A stretch of 64,000 nt of DNA from Candidatus Cloacimonadota bacterium. Lineage in GTDB: Bacteria; Cloacimonadota; Cloacimonadia; Cloacimonadales; GCA-2742885. Each line of letters begins with the position of its first letter. Positions within the stretch are counted from its first letter, which is position 1. Under the pieces are notes generated by a model that did not search any database, had not been told where the DNA came from, and saw only the letters and a list, made by a program, of their open reading frames with translations. The position numbers and the translations under genes were made by a program. Positions 51,892 to 62,365 of this stretch are shown here, piece after piece. Where the stretch lies: positions 56,067 through 120,066 of the forward strand of contig PDOO01000025.1 in the NCBI GenBank assembly GCA_002742885.1. Reading direction: 5' to 3'.

Positions 51892-54252
51892 ATGAAAAAA
51901 AACATTTTTGCAATCGCATTTATTTTTTGCGCGGTTTCCGTTTTTTCCCAAAATAATTGGATAAAACGAAATACTTTCGATTCCGTTATCGAAGGTCAGC
52001 TTTTAAAACCTGCTTTTACGGACTTGGATGATGACGGACTTACGGATCTGCTTACAGGGGACTTCAACGGTCATATTAAGCATTATGAACAACAAGCCGA
52101 TTCTTCGACTGAGTTTGAACTTATAACGGAAGATTTACTTCAATCCGATATTGATATATATAATTCGGCTCCGACGATTATTGATTTGGATAATGATGAA
52201 AAATTAGATTTAATCATCGGCAAAAAAGACGGGAAATTACTTCATTATGAGCAAATAGAGAAAAATTCAACGGAATTTGATTACGTAACCGACAACTTCA
52301 ACGGGATTGACGTCGGAACTTATTCTTCTCCTGTTTTTACCGATTTGAACGGGGACGGAATTCTGGATTTGTTTGTCGGAGAATATAACGGAAATATTAA
52401 TCGTTACATGCAAAACGGCGCAAACTCAAACGTATTTACCTTACAAACTGCGGTATTCGGCAATATCAACAACGGATTTTATTCTGCTCCCGCATTTACC
52501 GATTTAGACAATGACGGACGTTTGGATTTACTTATAGGAGAATACAGCGGTAAAATTTATCATTACCGGCAAAACTCTGTAAATTCATCTGATTTTACTT
52601 TGGTAAACCCAAAATTCAATGATATTGATGTCGGAGAATATTCCTCTCCCTCTTTTATTGATTTCGATAATGACGATAATTACGATATGGTTATCGGAAA
52701 AGCAGACGGCGCTTTATTGCATTACGAGGAGGTTAAGGAAGCGATCAATCCTGGAGATTTAATTATCACGGAAGTCAGAAGCAGCAATACGTCTTCTTAT
52801 GCGGAATTGTATAATAATACGGATAGAGAGTTATATTTGGACAATATTGTATTAAAAAGCTTTAACAACGGATATTCGGAGCCGAACGAAATAAATTTAT
52901 CGGGAATACTGGGCGTTCGAGAATATTATCTTGTTATCAGGAACAGTTATTATTTTAACTTGGATTACGGTAACGCAGAATATGATTTAATTTTTTCAAC
53001 TCTTAATGCCGACGGCGGCAAAGACGCTCTTGCACTGGTTTATAACGGAACGGTTATAGATCGTTTTAATAAGGAAGGAAATGAAGCAACTTCTTATCCG
53101 GCGGGAACTCATTTTGAAAGAGTCGATTTTTTAAGTTCGGGAGAATCTTTGGAAAACGATTGGGAAGATGCAGAGACCGAACATACCCCGGGAACAATAA
53201 ATGAATCCGATAATAAAACGGCAACGATTCTCAATCCCAATGATAATTTTAATTTCGGATACAACGGACAAGGAAATCCCGCTATGGTTTTGACTGTAAA
53301 CGGTGAAAATTTGCCCGGAGAAACGTCAGTTACAGTAAACAGAGGAAGAGATGTCGCCGATTCGGGAGAAAAATTATTTGTAAGACGTTACTTTGAGATT
53401 AATTCCGAAAATCAAGAAGTTGATTATTCTTTGAAAATATACTACAAAGATTCCGAATTAAACGGATTGGATGAAAATAATTTGATCATTGTCGGTTATC
53501 GGGACGGAGAATGGCATGAATTTAATGATGTAACCAGAGATACAACTGAAAACCGGATACAGGCTGCCGGATTGAATTATTGCTCAATCTGGGGATTGCG
53601 AGAAGAAGAAAGCACAAGTTTGCCTGTGAAATTTTCAACTTTCAGTCTTGCTCAATCGGGCGAGGATGCAATCATAAAATGGATTACTCAAACCGAAAAC
53701 GATATGAGAGGATTTTATGTTTTGAAAAGCGAAGCGGAATCTTTGGAGTCGGCAGATAAGATTTCGGATTTAATTCCGGCTTCCAATACGCCTTTTGCTC
53801 ATGAGTATGTTTACGAAGATAAAAGTCTCGAATCCGGCAAACATTATTGGTATCGGATAGAAGCTGTTTCTTTAAGCAATAATTCTTTTTTCACCGAATC
53901 TCAGTCAATTTTATTGGCGGAAGAAAACGAGCCTGATGAAGATGCTCCTGATGCAGAATCAGTTACCTGCATTAAAGATGTTTACCCGAATCCTTTCAAT
54001 CCTCCGGTCAAAATATCTTTTTATATCGATGAAAAAACAGCCGGAAGAAATGCCGGAGTTTCAATAGAGATTTACAATGTCAGAGGACAAAAAGTATATT
54101 CAAAAGATCTCGGAAATCGAAACGAAGGTTTGCATACAATCAAATGGAACGGGAAAAATGAAAACGGAAGGGAATGCGGAAACGGCATTTATTTTATAAA
54201 ACTTATCGCAGGTTATCGTAATTTCCTGAAAAAATCAATTAAATTGAAATAG
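51892..54252 (+). CDS. Secreted FG-GAP/VCBS repeat protein with lamin-tail domain and sorting domain
   Basis: A 786-residue exported protein: signal peptide (1-19, ending VFSQ). Five FG-GAP-type repeats of about 51 residues follow, each with a DLDxDxxxD calcium-binding loop (for example DLDDDGLTD, DLDNDEKLD, DLNGDGILD). A lamin-tail domain spans about 288-430 (LIITEVRSSNTSSYAELYN, with LVIRNSYYFN). A region with YSLKIYYKDSELNG comes next, then a FN3-like part. The C-terminal sorting domain has VYPNPFNPPV, GIYFIKLI and a KLK end. Probably a surface or extracellular binding protein; cargo of the same export route as the proteins at 1-2515 and 6619-7347. Terminator follows. Confidence 0.85.
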   Translation: MKKNIFAIAFIFCAVSVFSQNNWIKRNTFDSVIEGQLLKPAFTDLDDDGLTDLLTGDFNGHIKHYEQQADSSTEFELITEDLLQSDIDIYNSAPTIIDLDNDEKLDLIIGKKDGKLLHYEQIEKNSTEFDYVTDNFNGIDVGTYSSPVFTDLNGDGILDLFVGEYNGNINRYMQNGANSNVFTLQTAVFGNINNGFYSAPAFTDLDNDGRLDLLIGEYSGKIYHYRQNSVNSSDFTLVNPKFNDIDVGEYSSPSFIDFDNDDNYDMVIGKADGALLHYEEVKEAINPGDLIITEVRSSNTSSYAELYNNTDRELYLDNIVLKSFNNGYSEPNEINLSGILGVREYYLVIRNSYYFNLDYGNAEYDLIFSTLNADGGKDALALVYNGTVIDRFNKEGNEATSYPAGTHFERVDFLSSGESLENDWEDAETEHTPGTINESDNKTATILNPNDNFNFGYNGQGNPAMVLTVNGENLPGETSVTVNRGRDVADSGEKLFVRRYFEINSENQEVDYSLKIYYKDSELNGLDENNLIIVGYRDGEWHEFNDVTRDTTENRIQAAGLNYCSIWGLREEESTSLPVKFSTFSLAQSGEDAIIKWITQTENDMRGFYVLKSEAESLESADKISDLIPASNTPFAHEYVYEDKSLESGKHYWYRIEAVSLSNNSFFTESQSILLAEENEPDEDAPDAESVTCIKDVYPNPFNPPVKISFYIDEKTAGRNAGVSIEIYNVRGQKVYSKDLGNRNEGLHTIKWNGKNENGRECGNGIYFIKLIAGYRNFLKKSIKLK

Positions 54253-54269
54253 AATTGATGCAAAAACTT

Positions 54270-54302
54270 AAAGCCCCGGCACTAATGTCGGGGCTTTTTT
54301 TA
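54270..54302 (+). terminator. Terminator after the FG-GAP protein gene
   Basis: AAAGCCCCG and CGGGGCTTT form a 9-bp stem around GCACTAATGT, then a T run. In the reverse sense it has TTTAAGTTTTT, so it may also stop leftward transcripts from cdsA. Confidence 0.88.
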
Positions 54303-54393
54303 TTGTTAAAATTTTCATTTCGTTGAGAAAAATGTTATAAATATGAGATAACTTTATTCCTTGAAAAGAAGCATTAAACTTAAATAAATTATT

Positions 54394-55215
54394 TTAGGGG
54401 ATTAATAGAGTGATATAGCCTTTTGTCAAAATCTCCGTAATACAATAAAAAACGGGAGAGGCAATTAAAAGACTGTCGAATCTGTCCAAAAATCCGCCGT
54501 GTCCCGGAATAAGATTAGAACTGTCTTTCACGCCTGCATCGCGTTTGAAAACCGATTCTGCCAAATCACCGAATTGCCCAGCGGCGCCTGCCGAAAAAGC
54601 GGCAATAAGCGCAATTTTTAAACTGATTTGCAAAGGGAAAAAATAATGAGCGGTTATTGCGCCGATAAAAGCAAATGAAAAACCGCCGATAAACCCTTCC
54701 AGCGATTTTTTGGGACTTACCTTAAAAATTCCTCGATGTTTGCCGAAAGTCATACCCGTAAAATAGGCGAAAGTATCGGTTATCCAGATGAGAGCAAGCA
54801 ATAAAAGAGCAAAATATTCTCCGTTCGGCAAAGAACGCAATTTAAAAAAAGAAATTAAAAATAAGCCGGGATATATAAAAAGAAGAGATAAGCCGCCCGT
54901 CCGAATAAGAGAGTTCTCTATATTACCGGTCCCCGCGTCTTTCCCGGAAACGGTAAAAAAAGCAAAAAGAACGGTAAATAAAGCAAAAATATTATGTTCG
55001 CAGGTCGCAAACAAGATAAATGAAAAAATATAAAAACTTATTTTAAGCGGAATATCAATATTTTTTTTACGCATCATTTTCAATAACTCGTAAGCAATCA
55101 ATCCGCCGATAAAAGACAGAAGAAGAGAAAGAAAAATACCGCCCGACCAAATAATCCAAATCAGAAGCGGAATAAAAACAACGGCAATACCGGTTCTTTT
55201 CAAAAGGTTACTCAT
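54394..55215 (-). CDS. cdsA: Phosphatidate cytidylyltransferase
   Basis: A 273-residue inner-membrane enzyme with about eight helices. The CDP-diglyceride synthetase signature is visible near the C-terminus: KRDAGVKDSSNLIPGHGG followed by LDRFDS. Also typical are ALIWITDTFAYFTG and FGKHRGIFKVSPKKS. It makes CDP-diacylglycerol, the precursor of phospholipids. Its ATG overlaps the uppS TGA by four bases (ATGA), the standard uppS-cdsA pairing. Last gene of the trmB-dgt-prfB-uppS-cdsA operon. Confidence 0.95.
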   Translation of the reverse strand: MSNLLKRTGIAVVFIPLLIWIIWSGGIFLSLLLSFIGGLIAYELLKMMRKKNIDIPLKISFYIFSFILFATCEHNIFALFTVLFAFFTVSGKDAGTGNIENSLIRTGGLSLLFIYPGLFLISFFKLRSLPNGEYFALLLLALIWITDTFAYFTGMTFGKHRGIFKVSPKKSLEGFIGGFSFAFIGAITAHYFFPLQISLKIALIAAFSAGAAGQFGDLAESVFKRDAGVKDSSNLIPGHGGFLDRFDSLLIASPVFYCITEILTKGYITLLIP

Positions 55216-55949
55216 ATTCTGGCTCCGAAGCGTCGTTTTCTGTTTTGATATTCCAAAATTGCCTCCATAAATTCAGCTTTGGAAAAATCCGGCCATAAAG
55301 TCGGAGTAAACCAAAATTCGGAGTAAACGCTTTGCCACATTAGAAAATTGGAAATGCGCTGTTCTCCGCTTGTTCTTATGATCAAGTCCGGATCGGGAGT
55401 TCCCGCCGTATAAAGATGTTCGGAAACGGTTTCTTCGTTAATATCTTTCGGCGTAAGTTCACCGGTTTTTATTTTCTCGAAAATGCTTTTTACGGAATCG
55501 ATAACTTCTTTTCTTCCTCCGTAATTAAAGGCAACGTTAAGTCTCAGTCCTGTATTCTTTTCGGAAAGTTTACAGGTTTCCGTCACTTGTTTTACGTAAT
55601 CCGATTCCAAACCTTCTTGTGATCCGATAAATCTTATGATAACGTTATTTTCCGATAACTGCTTTATTTCTTCCAACAAAGAATTAAGGATAAGTTTCAG
55701 CAGATAATCAACTTCCGAATCAGAACGTCGCCAGTTTTCGGTGGAAAAAGCATAAATTGTCAGATGTTTCAAGCCTATTTCAACACTTGCTTCCACAATG
55801 GAACGAACGGTGTCTCGTCCGACGGAATGTCCTTCAATACGCTGTTTTCCGTGTTTATCCGCCCAACGTCCGTTTCCGTCCATGATAATCGCAATGTGTT
55901 CGGGCATTTTTTCTTTGTTTATTTTTTTTATTAAATCTTTATAATTCAT
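55212..55949 (-). CDS. uppS: Undecaprenyl diphosphate synthase
   Basis: The ATG at 55949 is chosen because AAAGG lies 7 nt upstream and it avoids overlap with prfB; a TTG-initiated longer form is possible but unlikely. The 245-residue enzyme has HIAIIMDGNGRWA (catalytic Asp and Asn-Gly-Arg), GHSVGRDTV, LTIYAFSTENWRR, and LIIRTSGEQRISNFL with YSEFWF. All cis-prenyltransferase landmarks are intact. It makes the C55 lipid carrier needed by peptidoglycan synthesis and by the Wzx/Wzy pathway encoded at 19676-27890. Confidence 0.95.
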   Translation of the reverse strand: MNYKDLIKKINKEKMPEHIAIIMDGNGRWADKHGKQRIEGHSVGRDTVRSIVEASVEIGLKHLTIYAFSTENWRRSDSEVDYLLKLILNSLLEEIKQLSENNVIIRFIGSQEGLESDYVKQVTETCKLSEKNTGLRLNVAFNYGGRKEVIDSVKSIFEKIKTGELTPKDINEETVSEHLYTAGTPDPDLIIRTSGEQRISNFLMWQSVYSEFWFTPTLWPDFSKAEFMEAILEYQNRKRRFGARI

Positions 55950-55959
55950 GATGCTGCCT

Positions 55960-57076
55960 TTAATCAAGCAATGATTTTTCCGCTGAATATTTCAGATAAG
56001 CGTTAATAAATCCCGAAAGATCGCCGTCCATAACGGCGGATATATTGCCTGTCTCGAAATTTGTTCTGTGATCTTTAACCATTTGATAAGGATGAAAAAC
56101 ATAAGAGCGAATTTGATTGCCCCAGCCTATTTCGGTTTTGTTTCCCGCCAATTTATCTTTTTCTTTAACCTGTTCTTCTTCGTATTTTTGATAAAGACGA
56201 GCTTTCAAAACTTTCATGGCAAACTCTTTGTTTTTCAATTGAGATCTTTCGTTTTGACATTGGACAACCGTTCCCGTCGGCAGATGAGTTATGCGGACTG
56301 CCGAATCGGTGGTGTTTACGCATTGACCGCCTTTTCCTCCGGCTCGGTAAGTATCTATACGCAAATCTTTTGCCGCAATTTCAATTTCGATTTCTTCTTC
56401 AATGAGAGGATAAACGAAAACAGAAGCAAAAGAAGTCTGACGTTTTCCTTGAGCATTGAAAGGAGAAATTCTGACCAGACGATGAATGCCGGCTTCACAT
56501 TTAAGTTCACCGAACGCATTTTCTCCGGAAACCTTGAGAGTCGCGCTTTTGATGCCGGCTTCGTCTCCCGGAGAAAGCTCTATTTCTTCTATTTTATGAT
56601 TACTTTTATCAGACCAACGTCGATACATGCGATAAAGCATTTCCGCCCAGTCCTGAGATTCGGTTCCGCCGGCTCCGGGATGAATGACAAGAATTGCGTC
56701 GCAATCGTCGTGTGAGCCGTTCATGAGAATAGCTGTTTCTTCCGCTTCAATTTCCTCTTTACAGGATTCCAATTGATAAACCGCTTCTCGCAAAGATTCT
56801 TCCGAAAAATCTTCTTCCAAAATCATGCGATACATTTCTATATCGTCCGCCACGGTTTCAGTTTTTTTGATATTTTCCAGCTTATTGCGTAAAAATTGCA
56901 CTCTTTTGCTTATCTTTTGAGCTGATTTAGAATCATTCCAGAAATCGGGTGAATTTACGGATTTTTCCAGCTCAGAAATTTCTTTTTCTACGGAATCCCT
57001 GTCAAAGAAACCTCCTGATTTCATTTATTTTTTTCAGCATTTCTTCCGAATCTCGTAAATAGTCGTTGTATTCCAT
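55960..57076 (-). CDS. prfB: Peptide chain release factor 2, with programmed +1 frameshift
   Basis: The gene begins at ATG 57076 (peptide MEYNDYLRDSEEMLKKINE...), reaches an in-frame TGA at 57002-57004 after 24 codons, and continues in the +1 frame from 57003. The +1 frame's own first ATG (57024) lies within this leader and is not the start. The full product is 371 residues, close to E. coli RF2. RF2 landmarks are SPF (LVRISPFNAQG, stop-codon recognition) and GGQ (GGKGGQCVNTTDSAVRITH, peptidyl hydrolysis). It terminates at UGA/UAA. Autoregulated through the frameshift. Ten bases upstream of uppS, 17 after dgt. Confidence 0.95.
57001..57016 (-). promoter_or_regulatory. prfB programmed +1 frameshift site
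   Basis: The minus-strand sequence is AGGAGG-TTT-CTT-TGA-C: an internal Shine-Dalgarno (57011-57016), then three bases, then the slippery CTT followed by TGA and C. This is the conserved prfB recoding signal (E. coli has AGGGGG-TAT-CTT-TGA-C). Low RF2 lets the ribosome slip and make more RF2. Confidence 0.95.
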
Positions 57077-57093
57077 TTTAATTAAAACTCCGT

Positions 57094-58251
57094 TTAAAAT
57101 CTTCCGGGAAGAAGACAATCTTTTACTTCTTCGTTAAAATATCTGTCCGTCATGGTGGCGATAAAATCCCTCACGTAAACGGGAGCGTTAAATTTCTCGA
57201 TATATGTTCTGTTTTTATGATCAAGAAAGTGTTTGAATATTTTTGATTCTCTGTTGTTTTCCGTAATGTCATTCATATATTTTTCAAAGAGCAAAGCCAT
57301 TGCTTTCGATATTTTAGTATTTGAATTTTTTACGTTTTCGGCAGTGTATATTTTTCGATAATTAAAGGCTTTCAATTTTTTCAGATATGACGAAGTTTCG
57401 TCATCAAAAGCAATATAATCATTTTTATAACTGGCTGCAACAACTGACTTTACCAAGGTATCAATAATTAAACTGTTTTTATCTCCCATATATCTCACGC
57501 AATCAAAAGGCAATTCTTCTCGGCGCAGAATTTTCATTCTTATGGCATCTTCTATATCCTGACCGATGTAAGCAATGGTATCCGAAATACGCACAACGCA
57601 ACCTTCCAGAGTCGCGGGCATCCAGCCGTAACCTTTACCGTTTGTTTTGGCGGCAATATAATCTTCTATTTCTTTTTCTGTTTTGTTTTTTTCCGGATAA
57701 AGTTTGGTATTATGAACTTCGCCGTCATGAGAAATTATGCCGTCTCGAACCTGAAACGTAAGATTTAATCCGTTTCCTTTCCGCGAAATATGATCTACAA
57801 TATGAAGACTTTCTATGTTATGATGAAATGCTCCGATTCCGTGTTTTTGACAGCAACGCGATAAAGCCCGTTCTCCGTCATGCCCGAAAGGCGTATGCCC
57901 CAAATCGTGTCCCAATGCTATTGCCTCTATAAGATTGACGTTCAAACGCAAAACAGTTCCTATAGTTCGGGCTATTTGAGAAACGTAAGTTGTATGTAAT
58001 GAACGATTTGACATTTCTTCGTCAAATTGATTGCTGAATGAAAAAACTTGGGTTTTCCCTTGATAACGACGATAAGCTCCGCTGTACAAAATTCTGTCTC
58101 TGTCAACGGCAAAAGGATTTCTCAATTCATCATTTTCTTCTTTTTTAAGTCGTTTAGCATCAACTGAACGAAAAGCATGTTCGGAAAGATTTTTATCTTG
58201 CAGATTAATAATATTTTCGTATATTTCGGACAGTTTATTTTTATCTATCAC
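57094..58251 (-). CDS. dgt: Deoxyguanosinetriphosphate triphosphohydrolase-like protein
   Basis: A 385-residue HD-domain protein. The start is GTG at 58251, with GGGAGG 5 nt upstream. Metal and substrate residues are in RRYQGKTQVFSF, LHTTYVSQIART, ALGHDLGHTPFGHDGER (HD motif) and VVRISDTIAYIGQDIEDA, matching the Dgt/dNTPase family. It hydrolyses dNTPs to deoxynucleoside and tripolyphosphate. Length is normal for the type 2 subfamily. Part of the housekeeping operon, between trmB and prfB. Confidence 0.93.
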   Translation of the reverse strand: MIDKNKLSEIYENIINLQDKNLSEHAFRSVDAKRLKKEENDELRNPFAVDRDRILYSGAYRRYQGKTQVFSFSNQFDEEMSNRSLHTTYVSQIARTIGTVLRLNVNLIEAIALGHDLGHTPFGHDGERALSRCCQKHGIGAFHHNIESLHIVDHISRKGNGLNLTFQVRDGIISHDGEVHNTKLYPEKNKTEKEIEDYIAAKTNGKGYGWMPATLEGCVVRISDTIAYIGQDIEDAIRMKILRREELPFDCVRYMGDKNSLIIDTLVKSVVAASYKNDYIAFDDETSSYLKKLKAFNYRKIYTAENVKNSNTKISKAMALLFEKYMNDITENNRESKIFKHFLDHKNRTYIEKFNAPVYVRDFIATMTDRYFNEEVKDCLLPGRF

Positions 58252-58263
58252 ATCGCCTCCCGA

Positions 58264-58899
58264 TCAATAAGATATTTTTCTGTAGTGCATAAATTTAGGT
58301 TCAAAACCTTCTCGCCGTTTTATCGTCTCGAAATAAGTAACGATATGTCCTTCGTAAGGTTCAAGGGTAAAACCGTTTTCAAATTTCGGAGAAAAATCTT
58401 TTCTTTCTTTAAAATGTTTGACTATCCATTTTGTGTAATCGTCATGATCTGTAGCAATTCTGACTTCCGCATTTTCTTTTAACATCTTTGCCAGAGCATC
58501 AATAAACGGTTGTTGAATCAAACGATGCTTATGATGCCGACGTTTAGGCCACGGATCCGGATGTTGAATGTAAATACAGTCAAGCGATTGAGGTTTTATA
58601 TGCTCCGTGATATTATGATCGATATAAAAATTGGCAATTCTGACGTTGGGATGATCTTCAATATTCAACTTTTTTAAAATTTTAACTATTCTTTTCATCT
58701 TTAACTCAAAACCGATGAAATTTATTTCCGGATTCAATAATGCTTTGGCTGCAAGAAATTCTCCTTTGCCGCTTCCTATTTCAGCATGGACGGGATTTTT
58801 ATTTCCGAAAACTTCCTCATAATCCAATTGTTTGTCTTTTTCGACTTTTATAAGAAAAAAATTGCGTTTTTCCTCTAATAACTCTTCTTTGCTTTTCAT
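58264..58899 (-). CDS. trmB: tRNA (guanine-N7-)-methyltransferase
   Basis: A 211-residue class I methyltransferase: SAM-binding AEIGSGKGEFLAAKALL, INFIGFELKMKRI, and the TrmB signature YIQHPDPWPKRRHHKHRLIQ. It forms m7G46 in tRNA. The C-terminal GHIVTYFETIKRREG is also family-typical. First gene of the housekeeping operon. The region upstream marks the edge where base composition changes. Confidence 0.94.
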   Translation of the reverse strand: MKSKEELLEEKRNFFLIKVEKDKQLDYEEVFGNKNPVHAEIGSGKGEFLAAKALLNPEINFIGFELKMKRIVKILKKLNIEDHPNVRIANFYIDHNITEHIKPQSLDCIYIQHPDPWPKRRHHKHRLIQQPFIDALAKMLKENAEVRIATDHDDYTKWIVKHFKERKDFSPKFENGFTLEPYEGHIVTYFETIKRREGFEPKFMHYRKISY

Positions 58900-59152
58900 T
58901 ATTCCCCTGACGGAATATCCGTTTTTATCGAAAAATTACTTCTTCCGTCTTCATCTTACTTAATAATTTAATATTCCTATAAGAAATATTTTACAAATAA
59001 AAAGACGAAAATTCCGAAATATGATATTTTGTCAAATATGAGATGAAAAGCTGATAAACTTATTGAATATTTAACTTTTAAATGCAGAAAAATAAAACCT
59101 CTGATTATCTTAATTTAAATATAAAATCTGTTCAGCAAGAGGACTTCTTAAT

Positions 59153-62100
59153 CTAATTCTCCATTAAGCTTTCATTAAAGATATAATCTTTATAGTTTAC
59201 TTTATAGAAGATGCTGAATATAGCCGGTATAAATATTAGTGTGATTACCGTACCAAAAAGCAATCCAATCATAATACTTACTGCCATTCCTTCCCACATC
59301 TCCCCTCCGGATATAAGGTCTGAATCTTTGTAGACAAGCTGTAATTACAGCATCATTAATATTTCGACCATTAGTTAACTCTACCTCCATTCTGTCAATG
59401 AGGACAATGGCATTATTAATAACAATTCCGGCAAGTGAGATAACTCCTAAGAAAGGCATAAATCCAAAAGGTGTGCCAAAGATTAGCATTCCTATAACTA
59501 CACCTATTATTCCAAGCGGAATAGTCATAAGTACCATACTCATCTTACGAACAGAATTAAATTGAATTATTAGTAGAAGTACAATAATAAACCCTGAAAT
59601 AGGTAAAAAACCTATTACCGGACCCATATTTTCAGCTGATTTCTTGGCATCTCCACCTACTTCAAAGCTGTATCCTTTATCCCAATCTTTTGCAGAGTTT
59701 TCAAGCCAAGGAAGTAGCTCTTTTGTAACTAAAGAAGCATTAGCACCGGATTTTAATCCTGATGTTACCCTTATTGCTCTCTTTAGATTTGTCCTTTTAA
59801 TTTTACTATATTGCCACTTTGGAACAATTGTAGCTACTTGAAGCAGAGGAACACTTTTACCCGTACCTTGAGCAAATACATTTAGAGCCTCTAAAGAAGC
59901 TAAAGATTGTTCTTGATCTGTATTAGCTCTTAAAACAATAGGTATAGATTTATTCTTCTCTCTAAACTCTCCTGTCTTGAAACCATCAAAAACAGTTGCT
60001 AGTGAAGTTGCAATATCTTGACTGCTTACTCCCGCTTTCTGTGCTCTGTTTTGATCTATCTCTATCAAAAACTTTTTACTTTGAGGTCCCCAGTCATCTT
60101 TTATATTTTTAGTTCCCGATATGTTAAACAGCTTTAGCTTTATGCTCTCAGCAATGGCAGATAGTTTATCGGGGTTTTTACCGTATACAATAACTTCAAT
60201 AGGATCTCCACCACCACCGGATGCTAATTTCCCTATTTTTACCGCAGCATTTGGAAAGTTTTCAAAGGTGAATTTATCCAATTTTGATATTAGTTTATTA
60301 TTTACCCCAAAAGATGTGGTATTTACAAGAATGTGAGCATAGTTTGAGTTTGGTTCATCTTGTGTGTAACCTAAATCATAAGAAGCGGGACCTTTACCTA
60401 TGTATGAACTCCAATCAACAATACCTTCGCTCATTTTCTTAGAATTAACTTGTAGAGAATCCCTCATAAATGTTTCCAATTTAGAGACAACCTCTTTTGT
60501 CTTCTCTATTTTAGTTGCTTCCGGTAGATTGATATCAATTGTTATCATATTTCTATCACTATCGGGGAAGAATACAAAAGGTATAAAGACAAATCCGTAA
60601 AGGGATACAATAAATATTAAAAAGATAGATAAAGTTACCTTTACCTTATGTCTTAGAGCAACCAAGATGATATTTTTATAATAATTTTTTAAATTTTTTA
60701 TTACTCTATCTATTAAACTTAACTTTTTCTCCTCTTTAGCAGGATTTTTTAAGAATAGATAAGAGAAGAGAGTAATAATAGATAGGGATATTACCCAAGA
60801 GGATAGTAGTGCAATAGATATAACTACAAATATAGGACCTACAATATCACCCATTGTTGTTGGAGAGAGATAAAATGCTAAGAAAGCTGCCGAAGTTGTT
60901 AAAGTTGATATTAGAAGAGGCATCCAGAGTTCTGAAAAAGCATCTATAGCCGCCTTGTATCTTTCAATACCCTCCTCCATTTTAACCATAATAGTTTCAG
61001 CTACAACAATAGCATTATCAACCAACATTCCAAGTGCCATAATTAGGGCTGCAAGGGTAATCTGATTTAGGCCCATATCCATCAAATACATTATTAGTAG
61101 GGTCATGATAACCACAATTGGGATCAAACTGGCAATAAGCAGTCCGGTACGAATCCCTAAGAATATGAGCATTACAATTAAAACAATACCAATGGATTGT
61201 AGTAGATTAACAACAAAGTTATCAACCTTATCTTCAATATATGTATCTAGAGAGGAGGTTCTTATAAGATCTAATCCCATAGGTAGTTTTCCCTGCCATT
61301 CTACGGCTATTTTATCAACCTCTTTTCCCAAAGCGGTGATATTTGAACCCTCTTTCAGATTGACATGAATGGAAATTGCATCTTTACCATTGATACGAAC
61401 AAGTTGCTCCGGAGGATAGATATAACCTTTTTTGATATTGGTAATATCTCCAAGTTTAATCAGCTGGGAACCGTTTGAGCCAATAGTAATAAGCGTATTT
61501 TTTATATCCTCTATTGAGTTAAAATTACCTGTAGGTTCTAAAATAATCTGTTGATCTCCTACTGTGATTTGTCCACCGGAGTTTAAAATATTGGTTGATG
61601 TTATAAACTGTTTTAATTTGTTGGCAGTTAAACCATATTTTTTTAGCAGAGTATTATCAAACTCTACAAAAACCCTTTCGCTCTGCTCTCCACCCAAAAC
61701 AACTTTTGCTGCATTGGGTAAACGGATAAGTTTATCCTTAATCTCATCGGCATACTCCTTCATTTCAGAGTAGGAGTGCCCATCTGAAGTGAGACCTAAA
61801 ACAACTCCATAAACCTCTCCAAGACCATCATCATTTAATTGAATATGAACCCCTTGGGGTAATCCTTGTAAAGAGCTTAGTTTTCGTCTTAACCTATCCC
61901 AAACACTCTGCATTTTATTTCCCGGAATCTCATCTTTAAGAGCAACGCTAATAACAGCTAAACCGGTTCTGGATGTACTGTTTACCTCTTTTAATTCAGG
62001 GAGCTCTTGTATGGTTTTTTCTATCTTATCCGTAACGAGCTGCTCTACCCTTTCAGGTCCTGCCCCGGGGAATGAAGCAACAACAGATGCAACACGCAAG

Positions 62101-62222
62101 GTAAAAGGAGGCATACTATCACGAGACATTTTTTGATATGAAAAAATCCCCATAACAATAATTGCCAGTAGAATCATTGTAGATATTCTATTTTTATCTA
62201 TTGAAAACTTTGTTAAATTCAT
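59153..62222 (-). pseudogene. RND efflux permease (AcrB/MexB-like), frameshifted by internal deletion
   Basis: From ATG 62222 (AGGAAAAG ribosome site) the frame reads as an RND permease: LTKFSIDKNRIS, FPGAGPERVEQLVTDKIE, ALIMALGMLVDNAIVVAE and, near the end, GFMPFLGVISLAGIVINNAIVLID, then CLQRFRP. Instead of the expected ILLTTLTT...GLIPL helix, the frame shifts at about 59310 and the ORF ends at 59202 in a scrambled tail. The correct C-terminus (LISGGEMWEGMAVSIMIG...LIFIPAIFS) continues in another frame to TAG at 59153-59155. A deletion of roughly 45-60 bases, not a multiple of three, removed the helix. Probably non-functional. The deletion size is estimated from family knowledge. Confidence 0.85.
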
Positions 62223-62276
62223 CTCTTTTCCTGACTTATTAATAGTTTACTTATGTTTTTTAGCTTGGAGAGTGTA

Positions 62277-62330
62277 GAATGTAGACGGAAGACCGGAGAC
62301 CGAAGACCGAAGTTTGGAGGATAGTTTAAT
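62277..62330. repeat. GACCGAAG-type short tandem repeats beside the four-helix-bundle gene
   Basis: Between the RND and four-helix-bundle genes lies GAAGACCGGAGACCGAAGACCGAAG, split here for length as GAAGACCGGAGACCG plus AAGACCGAAG. It is a run of 7-9-base variants. A related GAAGACGGGAGATGAGGAAG-type sequence on the minus strand just before the four-helix gene makes an imperfect inverted pair (about 11 of 13 bases). Confidence 0.7.
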
Positions 62331-62365
62331 TACACCTTCCAGCTTTGGTTTTCTACCATTTACCC

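Noticed and set aside
57024-57076. Separate small gene upstream of prfB (24 codons ending in TGA)
   Set aside because: It is the leader of prfB, joined by the +1 frameshift signal, not an independent gene.
62277-62330. CRISPR-like short repeats
   Set aside because: The units are 7-9 bases, adjacent without spacers, and have no cas genes nearby.
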